Shown here: positions 1 through 5,207 of the stretch, piece by piece | How the letters are laid out: each line of letters opens with the position of its first letter | Numbering within the stretch: the stretch's first letter is position 1 | NCBI GenBank assembly: GCA_005240105.1 | Contig: SBAT01000025.1 | Span: 1 to 5,873, forward strand | Direction of reading: 5' to 3' | Source: Chloroflexota bacterium | Lineage (GTDB): Bacteria > Cyanobacteriota > Vampirovibrionia > Obscuribacterales > Obscuribacteraceae | Length of the DNA stretch: 5,873 nucleotides | Program-made: the position numbers and the translations under genes | The notes under the pieces: generated by a model | The model's database searches: none | What the model was told of the DNA's origin: nothing | Seen by the model: the letters and a program-made list of their open reading frames with translations, nothing else

Positions 1-429
1 ACCGACCTCTCTTATCGGTTTTTGCCGGAGATGATTGAGCGGGGACAAGGTGGGGTTATGAACATTGCCTCGGTAGCCGCCTTTAGTCCGGGTCCTTTTA
101 TGGCTGTCTACTACGCAACAAAGGCCTATGTCCTATCACTCTCGACAGCCCTGGCTAATGAATTGATTGATACTGGCGTGAGCGTAACTTGTGTCTGTCC
201 GGGACCAACGAAAACAGGCTTTGGTCAACGAGCTCAGGTATCGAGGAACGGTATTTTCAATACGCCCATGGTCATGGATGTGAAACCTGTGGCAAAGCTT
301 GCTTATGATGGATTCCAGTCCAAGGAACAATTGGTCATTATTGGGGTGCACAACAAGATACTTGCCTTGGCAAGCCGGATAACTCCGCTTTACCTGTCGG
401 CTCATGTTACGCGGAAGTTCAACCACTAG
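1..429 (+). CDS. Short-chain dehydrogenase/reductase, C-terminal part (5' end outside window)
   Basis: The frame is open from base 1 and gives 142 residues before the TAG at 427-429; the true start lies upstream. Numbering from the first visible codon, the SDR catalytic set is present: Ser24 in NIAS, Tyr37 and Lys41 in YYATK (Ser 13 residues before Tyr, as is usual). The post-catalytic CPGPTKTGF segment (66-74) follows and helps hold the nicotinamide. The N-terminal Rossmann part with the TGxxxGIG nucleotide loop is missing; members of this class are about 260 residues, so roughly 120 are cut off. The sequence style is that of the DltE/YqjQ-like (COG0300) NAD(P)H oxidoreductases, soluble enzymes whose substrate cannot be read from this fragment. 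A TTG at 22 could be taken as a start but would fall inside the fold just before the catalytic Ser, so it is not one. Family is secure; substrate is unknown. Confidence 0.92.
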   Translation, partial: TDLSYRFLPEMIERGQGGVMNIASVAAFSPGPFMAVYYATKAYVLSLSTALANELIDTGVSVTCVCPGPTKTGFGQRAQVSRNGIFNTPMVMDVKPVAKLAYDGFQSKEQLVIIGVHNKILALASRITPLYLSAHVTRKFNH

Positions 430-447
430 TTTAATCATTAGTAACGC

Positions 448-464
448 AAGCCCCATCGGGCTTT
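448..464 (+). terminator. Possible weak intrinsic terminator after the SDR gene
   Basis: AAGCCC (448-453) and GGGCTT (458-463) form a perfect 6-bp stem with a CATC loop, 18 bases after the SDR stop codon. The T run is only three bases long before the sequence returns to CGGGCT, so termination would be inefficient. A second GGGCT at 466-470 could compete for the same 5' arm. Position fits a terminator but the tail is poor. Confidence 0.35.
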
Positions 465-493
465 CGGGCTCTGTGACCGATGCTTCAGAAAAT

Positions 494-544
494 AACTGCA
501 ATTGTGTGCGACAATAGTTCATGTATAGTTTAACGATTGCAGTT
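494..544 (+). promoter_or_regulatory. Near-perfect 12-bp inverted repeat in the leader of the RRM gene
   Basis: AACTGCAATTGT (494-505) is complementary to ACGATTGCAGTT (533-544) at 11 of 12 positions; the remaining T503/G535 pair would be a G-U wobble in RNA. The outer nine base pairs are perfect. The 27-base loop holds a smaller hairpin arm (ACAAT, 511-515) that can pair with ATTGT (501-505), which is part of the long 5' arm, so the two folds exclude each other. It lies 50 bases ahead of the RRM start codon. It could be a protein operator flanking a promoter or, if transcription starts further upstream, a leader RNA structure. Cyanobacterial rbp genes are known to be controlled through their leader regions in response to cold; applying that here is inference. 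Confidence 0.6.
502..529 (+). promoter_or_regulatory. Candidate sigma70-type promoter for the RRM gene
   Basis: TTGTGT (502-507) and TATAGT (524-529) are separated by 16 bases. The -10 matches the consensus at five of six positions, but the -35 matches only in its TTG. The predicted start would be near 536, giving a leader of about 60 bases. Both boxes sit within the inverted repeat at 494-544, so a repressor bound there would block the promoter. It is a weak match and other promoters upstream are possible. Confidence 0.35.
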
Positions 545-577
545 CTCAGCCTAATCGATGAGCGCTTTGAGTCAATC

Positions 578-583
578 GAAAGG
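578..583 (+). promoter_or_regulatory. Ribosome binding site that decides the RRM gene start
   Basis: GAAAGG ends 11 bases before the ATG at 595 but only two bases before the in-frame GTG at 586. Two bases is too close for a ribosome to use, so the ATG is preferred and the protein starts MNNKLFVGNL. Confidence 0.6.
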
Positions 584-594
584 TTGTGAATTTT

Positions 595-882
595 ATGAAT
601 AATAAGCTTTTTGTAGGAAATCTTTCCTTCTCTATTTCTGAGGCCACTTTGAGCAGCTTGTTTGCTGAATTTGGTGAAGTAAGTTCGTGTAGCATCGCTA
701 AAGACCGTGAAACCGGTCGCCAGCGCGGTTTTGCTTTCGTTGAAATGTCAACACAAGCTCAAGCCGAAGCCGCTATCAGAGGCTTGAACGGTCAAGAAGT
801 AGAAGGCCGCGCAATGTCGGTCGCTATTTCCGAGCCAAGACCACGTGGTGGTGCTGGTGGTGGTGGAAGATCTCGCTATTAG
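595..882 (+). CDS. Small RRM-domain RNA-binding protein, glycine-rich tail (cyanobacterial Rbp type)
   Basis: This 95-residue protein is one RNA recognition motif plus a short tail. RNP2 is LFVGNL (5-10) and RNP1 is RGFAFVEM (44-51), with the aromatic residues Phe6, Phe46 and Phe48 that stack on RNA bases. Helix 1 (EATLSSLFAEFG) and helix 2 (AQAEAAIRGLNG) fall in the expected places. Residues 81-95 are Arg/Gly-rich (PRPRGGAGGGGRSRY), typical of the cyanobacterial RbpA1-like proteins and plant GRPs. Such proteins bind single-stranded RNA in the cytoplasm, and in Anabaena several are cold-induced. The start was set at ATG 595 rather than GTG 586 because of the Shine-Dalgarno spacing. An inverted-repeat leader lies upstream, and a GIY-YIG-like gene follows after 42 bases on the same strand, probably in one transcript. 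The domain is certain; the specific RNA targets are unknown. Confidence 0.93.
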   Translation: MNNKLFVGNLSFSISEATLSSLFAEFGEVSSCSIAKDRETGRQRGFAFVEMSTQAQAEAAIRGLNGQEVEGRAMSVAISEPRPRGGAGGGGRSRY

Positions 883-906
883 CCCCAGGCACCCAGGTGT
901 CGAAGC

Positions 907-925
907 TTTTAGAGGGTTTCTAAAA
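907..925 (+). promoter_or_regulatory. Hairpin enclosing the ribosome binding site of the next gene
   Basis: TTTTAGA (907-913) and TCTAAAA (919-925) are perfect 7-bp complements around a GGGTT loop. The only Shine-Dalgarno (AGAGGG, 911-916, eight bases before the ATG at 925) is half in the 5' arm and half in the loop, and the last paired base is the A of the start codon. The stem is almost all A/T, so in RNA it would be weak and could open with heat or when ribosomes arrive from the upstream RRM gene. A translation-control role is inferred from position only. Confidence 0.5.
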
Positions 926-1272
926 TGAGTATTTCTTGGGGTAGACAGGAACGATATAAGTTCGCTTCCGGTGGTCAGCTTAATAGCTGGGTGCCGCCTG
1001 TGACCGCAGGTGTCTTTGCAATTACATACAAGCAGGATCCCGGCAATAGACCGAAAGCACATACTGTTTTGTTCTTTGGCGAAGCTAATGACTTATCGAC
1101 GCAAGTATCGTCGATGTGTCAGAAAGTGATCAATGCTTGGACCGCACGTGGCGGCCGAGCTCACGACTTCTTCGTTTTCTTCCATCCAATGGAAGGATCA
1201 AGTCAATTTGATCGCATTCGCATACAAGACAGACTAATTGCCGAATACCAGCCGCACGGAAATGACATGTAA
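925..1272 (+). CDS. Hypothetical protein resembling a degenerate GIY-YIG nuclease domain
   Basis: This 115-residue protein starts at ATG 925 behind AGAGGG and ends at TAA 1270. I do not recognise it as a named family, but its landmarks fall in GIY-YIG order. GVF (29-31) stands where GIY would be. FFG (50-52) stands for YIG and is followed by EANDL as in 'YIGks.nL'. The C-terminus has R..IQDRLIAEYQPHGN (from Arg97), matching the usual 'E..LI..y.P..N' ending. The two catalytic positions appear changed: the Arg three residues after the conserved Leu is Gln60, and the metal-binding Glu is Gln101. If the alignment is right it would not cut DNA and may bind nucleic acid or protein instead. There is no signal peptide or membrane segment. 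It follows the RRM gene by 42 bases and is probably co-transcribed with it. The gene itself is well supported; the fold is a by-eye assignment at about 50% confidence. Confidence 0.8.
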   Translation: MSISWGRQERYKFASGGQLNSWVPPVTAGVFAITYKQDPGNRPKAHTVLFFGEANDLSTQVSSMCQKVINAWTARGGRAHDFFVFFHPMEGSSQFDRIRIQDRLIAEYQPHGNDM

Positions 1273-1288
1273 GAGGCAACAGCAGCGG

Positions 1289-3247
1289 TTATACGCTCTG
1301 ATGCGCCTTGCCCTTGATCTTGCCGACTAGTGTGCACATGTCGTCGTACCGACCAAAAGATGGTACGACGTACATGCCTGTAGCGATGTGTCGTACTTCT
1401 TCGATTAGCTTTTCGGCTAGTTCGAGACCGACTTTGGCGCCTTCTTCTCCGGCTTTTTCCATTGCCTTGCGGACGTGATCAGGAATGGTTATGCCGGGCA
1501 CTTCGTTGTGCAAGTATTCTGCATGTTTGAAGCTATGCAGAGGCATTATGCCGACAAGAATCGGTATCGGGCAATCGCCGAAATCATCTAGGAAGTCGGT
1601 GAGATCGCTCAATTGATAGATTGGTTGGGTCATGGTCCAGTGCGCGCCTGCTTCGATCTTTTTAGCGAAACGTTCTTTCTCCAGTGCGCGGTTTTCAGCT
1701 GTTGGATTCAATGCGCAGGCAATGGACAGACGAGTAGGTGAGCCAATTGAGTTGCCGGCAATGTCTTCGCCTTGATTAAGCTGATTAATAATTTTGATCA
1801 AGCCAACTGAATCTACATCATAGACAGCAGTAGCGTGAGCGTAATTGCCGACGCTTGGCGGATCGCCTGTCAAGGCCAGGATGTTGTTGACACCGAGTGC
1901 TTGTGCGCCGAGGAGATCAGCCTGGATGCCCATGAGATTTCTGTCTCGGGTCGTGAAGTGAATTATTGTGGGGATGCCTGTTTGTTGTTGGATCAAGTGA
2001 CAAGTGGCAAGCGAGGACATGCGTACGCGAGCCATGGGACTGTCGCCCACATTGATGCAGTCGGCTCCGACTTTGCGGAATTCCTCTGCAGCGGCAATTA
2101 TCTTGCGAGCGACGGTACCTTTTGGTGGATCAAGTTCGACACTGATGAAGAAGTCTTTGCCGCGTTGCATGTTCTTAATGGTGTCGGCAAAGCCAAGCAA
2201 AGGCTTGAGTTCTTTCTTCTCTTGCGGGCGGTCGATAACTTCAATGACCTTCTTGCTGTCCGGTTTTTTCTCCGGTGAGGTAACTTCCACCGGATTAACG
2301 GCTGGATGAGCGGGCTTCATGCCGTGACCGGCGATGTACTTGTCCAGAGCTTGGCGCATGATTGAGATATGCTCTGGAGTGGTACCACAACAGCCGCCTA
2401 TTAGTCTGGCTCCGGCGTCTATGAATGGTTCAACGAACGTCGCGCAATAATCAGGACGCGACATGTACATGAATCGGCCGCCTACAATTGTCGGCATGCC
2501 GGCATTGGGCAAGCACGAGTAGACTATTCTGTCTGTAGGAATATCTGATGCTTTGATGGCAGCAGCCATTCTCGTTAGGCTGTCCATTACCGAACCCGGA
2601 CCGGCTCCGCAATTGATACCAATGATGTCGGGCATATCATCGCCAAGTTCATGCAGGAGTTTGACGGCGTCTTCCGGAGTGACGCCCATCAATGTCTGAC
2701 CTTCTACGGAGAAACTCAATTGAGCCACTACAGGTAATTTACTTACTTTGCGCGCCATGCGGACGGCAATCGCTGTTTCGCGCAGGTGCGACATTGTTTC
2801 AATCATGAACAAGTCGACGCCACCTGCCAGCAGTGCTTCCATTTGTTCTTTGAAGGCTTCTTCAAGATCTGCTCTAGTCACATCGCCAAACGGATAAAGC
2901 AATTTGCCTGTTGGTCCAACTGAGCCGGCAACAAAGGTTGGTTGCCCTGCTACTTCCCGAGCATTACGAGCGATTTTGGCTGCCCAGAGGTTTATTTTCC
3001 AGACGTCTTTTTCTAGTCCAAAGGCTGCTAGACGGAAACGGTTGCCATTGAAAGAGTTTGTTTCGACAAGGTCTGAACCGGCATTTATGTAATCAATGTG
3101 AACTTGCTGGACCAGGTCTTGGTTGGTTAGGTTTAGTTGTTCGAACCCGGCTTCCGGCGAAGCTCCGCGCGAATATAAAAGCGTGCCCATCGCCCCATCA
3201 GCGAGGAGGGTCCGTTGTTTGATTGCATCTAAGAAGGGATGTGACAT
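1289..3247 (-). CDS. Bifunctional homocysteine S-methyltransferase / 5,10-methylenetetrahydrofolate reductase
   Basis: This 652-residue cytosolic enzyme has two fused domains. Residues 1 to about 305 are a homocysteine S-methyltransferase barrel: DGAMGT (17-22), ETNSF (62-66), and the zinc-binding cysteines Cys213 (INCG) and Cys286-Cys287 (GGCCGTT) that activate the homocysteine thiol. A charged, proline-containing linker (about 308-350) leads to a MetF-type reductase (about 355-645). There Glu371 (SVELDPPKG), Asp462 (LALTGDPP) and Gln541 (TQPIY) match the E. coli MetF active-site Glu28, Asp120 and Gln183. The reductase makes 5-methyl-THF using FAD; the other domain makes methionine from homocysteine. 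It has the layout of Bacillus YitJ (about 610 residues) and lacks the cobalamin and reactivation domains of MetH, so the methyl donor for the first domain is not settled by sequence. The ATG at 3247 fits the family N-terminus, though its Shine-Dalgarno is weak. No SAM or cobalamin riboswitch is visible in the 157 bases upstream. It converges on the 925-1272 gene with 16 bases between. Confidence 0.95.
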   Translation of the reverse strand: MSHPFLDAIKQRTLLADGAMGTLLYSRGASPEAGFEQLNLTNQDLVQQVHIDYINAGSDLVETNSFNGNRFRLAAFGLEKDVWKINLWAAKIARNAREVAGQPTFVAGSVGPTGKLLYPFGDVTRADLEEAFKEQMEALLAGGVDLFMIETMSHLRETAIAVRMARKVSKLPVVAQLSFSVEGQTLMGVTPEDAVKLLHELGDDMPDIIGINCGAGPGSVMDSLTRMAAAIKASDIPTDRIVYSCLPNAGMPTIVGGRFMYMSRPDYCATFVEPFIDAGARLIGGCCGTTPEHISIMRQALDKYIAGHGMKPAHPAVNPVEVTSPEKKPDSKKVIEVIDRPQEKKELKPLLGFADTIKNMQRGKDFFISVELDPPKGTVARKIIAAAEEFRKVGADCINVGDSPMARVRMSSLATCHLIQQQTGIPTIIHFTTRDRNLMGIQADLLGAQALGVNNILALTGDPPSVGNYAHATAVYDVDSVGLIKIINQLNQGEDIAGNSIGSPTRLSIACALNPTAENRALEKERFAKKIEAGAHWTMTQPIYQLSDLTDFLDDFGDCPIPILVGIMPLHSFKHAEYLHNEVPGITIPDHVRKAMEKAGEEGAKVGLELAEKLIEEVRHIATGMYVVPSFGRYDDMCTLVGKIKGKAHQSV

Positions 3248-3299
3248 TGCTTCGCTTTCTAGGTGTTCAAAAACTTATCTTATCCCGTTGACAAGATTC

Positions 3300-3328
3300 C
3301 TGACAGACTTAGACCTTCTCCTGATAAT
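3300..3328 (+). promoter_or_regulatory. Sigma70-type promoter for lepA
   Basis: CTGACA (3300-3305) and GATAAT (3323-3328) are separated by 17 bases, and each matches the consensus at five of six positions. Transcription would start near 3335, giving a leader of about 70 bases. A perfect TTGACA also occurs at 3288-3293 but is 29 bases from this -10, too far to pair with it. The region is shared with the divergent methyltransferase/reductase gene, for which I found no equally clear promoter on the minus strand. Confidence 0.6.
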
Positions 3329-3335
3329 ATAAATT

Positions 3336-3353
3336 GGTTGCTTCGGGCAAGCC
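3336..3353 (+). other. Small hairpin in the lepA leader
   Basis: GGTTGC (3336-3341) pairs with GCAAGCC (3347-3353) over six base pairs with one bulged G, around a TTCGG loop. It would lie at or next to the 5' end of the lepA mRNA if the promoter at 3300-3328 is used, where it could stabilise the transcript. No T run follows, so it is not a terminator. The role is a guess. Confidence 0.3.
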
Positions 3354-3404
3354 TATTTAGTGCCCGTCCATAGCTTCGTCATCTGAAAACGAGTTTAGCT
3401 TTAA

Positions 3405-5207
3405 GTGCCTACGAATCCATCGTTAATCCGGAATTTCTCGATCATTGCCCACATTGACCACGGCAAGTCGACCCTTGCCGACCGCCTGCTGGAGAATACG
3501 GGCACGGTGGCAAAGCGCGATATGCAGGCGCAGTTGCTCGATACGATGGACATTGAGCGTGAGCGGGGCATTACCATCAAGGCTCAGCCTGCACGGATGG
3601 AATATACCGCCCTGGATGGCAAGACCTATATTCTCAACCTCATCGACACACCTGGGCACGTGGACTTTGGTTATGAAGTTTCACGAAGTCTGGCTGCCTG
3701 TGAAGGGGCTCTGCTTGTCGTCGATTCAACCCAGGGTGTTGAGGCGCAGACTCTAGCAAACGTGCACTTGGCAGTAGAGAACAATCTGGAAATAGTGCCG
3801 GTCATCAACAAAATTGATTTGCCCAGTGCTGACCCTGAGCGCATTAGAGCCGAGATTGAAGAAATTATTGGATTGCCTGCCGATGGTGCTGTGCTTGCTT
3901 CGGCGAAGGCCAATATTGGTATCACAGACGTCCTGGAGGCATTGGTCAAATATGTGCCGCCTCCACCAAACAACATTGATAAACCACTGAGAGCGCTTGT
4001 ATTTGATAGCTTCTATGAGAGCTATCGAGGCATCATCGTCTACTTCCGTGTTAAGGATGGAAAGATCAGACTGGGCGACAAGATTCGCTTTATGTTTAAC
4101 GAAAAGAATTTTGAAGTTCAGGAGCTTGGCGTCTTAAGACCGCAACAAGTGCGCGTTGAAGAGCTTGGTCCTGGCGAAGTAGGTTATCTGGCAGCGTCTA
4201 TTAAGGACGTCTCTGTTTTGGTCGGTGATACCATTACGCACGTAGAGCAGCCAGCCGCTGAAGCGTTGCCTGGCTATCAGCCAGCAAAGCCAATGGTTTT
4301 TGCTGGTATTTATCCGGTGGACAACGATCAATTTCCGGAATTGCGAGAGGCGCTGGATAAATTGAAGCTCAATGATGCTTCTATGTTCTTTGAGCCTGAA
4401 TCATCCGAGGCTCTAGGATTTGGCTTCCGCTGTGGCTTCCTGGGACTGCTGCACATGGAAATTATCCAAGAACGTCTTGAGCGCGAGTACAACCTTACGC
4501 TAATTACGACAGCACCTTCGGTTATCTATCGGGTGACTAAAACCGATGGCTCAATCGTTATGATTGATAACCCGGCGCATTTGCCTGAACCAACGTATCG
4601 GGAAATGATCGAAGAGCCATTTGTAATGGCTTCTTTGATGACACCGAATGATTATGTCGGCACCTTGATGGAACTTTGCCAGGGCAGGCGCTCTATCTTC
4701 ATGGACATGAAGTATCTGGATACCAGACGCGTGATGCTCAATTACGAAATCCCGCTAGCGGAAATCATCACCGACTTCTACGATGAATTGAAATCTCGTT
4801 CGCGTGGCTATGCCAGCCTCGACTATCACTTCCATGAATACCGCGAATCACGCCTGGTGAAACTCGATATTCTCATTGGTGGCGAACCCGTCGATGCGCT
4901 GTCTGCAATTGTGCACCACGATAATGCACATCCAGTAGGACGCCAACTTGCTGAGAAGCTAAGAAAGCTAATTCCGCGCCAGATGTTTGAAGTGCCTATT
5001 CAAGCGGCTGTCGGTGGCAAGATTGTTGCTCGTGAAACTATCTCGGCCCAACGTAAAAACGTTCTTGCTAAGTGCTACGGCGGTGACATCAGCCGTAAGC
5101 GCAAACTTCTGGAGAAGCAGAAGGAAGGTAAGAAGCGCATGAAGAACGTCGGTAAGGTGGAAATTCCGCAAGAAGCATTCATGGCACTTTTGAAACTGGA
5201 GAAGTAA
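3405..5207 (+). CDS. lepA: Elongation factor 4 (LepA), ribosomal back-translocase GTPase
   Basis: This is a complete 600-residue LepA of normal family length. The GTPase motifs are intact: G1 AHIDHGKST (15-23), G2 RGIT (54-57), G3 DTPGH (81-85), G4 NKID (135-138) and G5 SAK (166-168). Domain II follows (about 190-280), then the EF-G-like domains III and V, including GFGFRCGFLGLLHMEI (338-353). The LepA-specific C-terminal domain ends in a basic stretch with CYGGDISRKRKLLEKQKEGK (557-576). LepA binds ribosomes and is linked to translation under ionic or cold stress and to 30S biogenesis; it cycles between cytoplasm and membrane. The start is GTG 3405: an in-frame TAA lies directly before it, and the protein then begins as LepA should, with IRNFSIIAHIDHGKST. 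The Shine-Dalgarno is poor (GAG at 3391). The stop codon overlaps the start of the next gene. Confidence 0.98.
   Translation: MPTNPSLIRNFSIIAHIDHGKSTLADRLLENTGTVAKRDMQAQLLDTMDIERERGITIKAQPARMEYTALDGKTYILNLIDTPGHVDFGYEVSRSLAACEGALLVVDSTQGVEAQTLANVHLAVENNLEIVPVINKIDLPSADPERIRAEIEEIIGLPADGAVLASAKANIGITDVLEALVKYVPPPPNNIDKPLRALVFDSFYESYRGIIVYFRVKDGKIRLGDKIRFMFNEKNFEVQELGVLRPQQVRVEELGPGEVGYLAASIKDVSVLVGDTITHVEQPAAEALPGYQPAKPMVFAGIYPVDNDQFPELREALDKLKLNDASMFFEPESSEALGFGFRCGFLGLLHMEIIQERLEREYNLTLITTAPSVIYRVTKTDGSIVMIDNPAHLPEPTYREMIEEPFVMASLMTPNDYVGTLMELCQGRRSIFMDMKYLDTRRVMLNYEIPLAEIITDFYDELKSRSRGYASLDYHFHEYRESRLVKLDILIGGEPVDALSAIVHHDNAHPVGRQLAEKLRKLIPRQMFEVPIQAAVGGKIVARETISAQRKNVLAKCYGGDISRKRKLLEKQKEGKKRMKNVGKVEIPQEAFMALLKLEK
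5198..5201 (+). promoter_or_regulatory. Ribosome binding site inside the lepA 3' end
   Basis: GGAG ends five bases before the ATG at 5207 and lies within the last codons of lepA. It supports this ATG, whose A is also the last base of the lepA TAA stop (TAATG), an arrangement typical of translational coupling. Confidence 0.7.

Noticed and set aside
136..522. Minus-strand 128-residue open frame opposite the SDR gene
   Set aside because: It lies over a clear SDR coding region on the other strand, has no recognisable domain, and its start falls in the RRM leader repeats without a ribosome site.
586..594. GTG at 586 as start of the RRM protein
   Set aside because: It is only two bases from the Shine-Dalgarno GAAAGG, and it adds three residues before a start that already matches the family.
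884..899. CCCAGG direct repeat and CACC/GGTG palindrome after the RRM gene
   Set aside because: They are too short, with a two-base loop and no T run, so neither a terminator nor a repeat element can be supported.
748..1062. Minus-strand 104-residue open frame across the RRM gene and the GIY-YIG-like gene
   Set aside because: Its Thr/Ser run (STTTSTTTWSW) is just the reverse reading of the glycine codons in the RRM tail, and it crosses two supported plus-strand genes.
1273..1288. Bidirectional terminator between the convergent genes
   Set aside because: The 16-base gap and the flanking coding ends contain no stem followed by a T run on either strand.
1835..2309. Two overlapping plus-strand open frames inside the methyltransferase-reductase gene
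   Set aside because: Both are antisense to a region where the fusion enzyme shows conserved motifs. They resemble no family and have no convincing start sites.
3248..3404. SAM, cobalamin or THF riboswitch ahead of the methionine gene
   Set aside because: I saw no matching conserved core on the minus strand, and the 157-base spacer also has to carry the lepA promoter.
3423..3976. Several open frames in other frames of lepA
   Set aside because: They overlap the conserved LepA GTPase domain and are shadows of its codon pattern.
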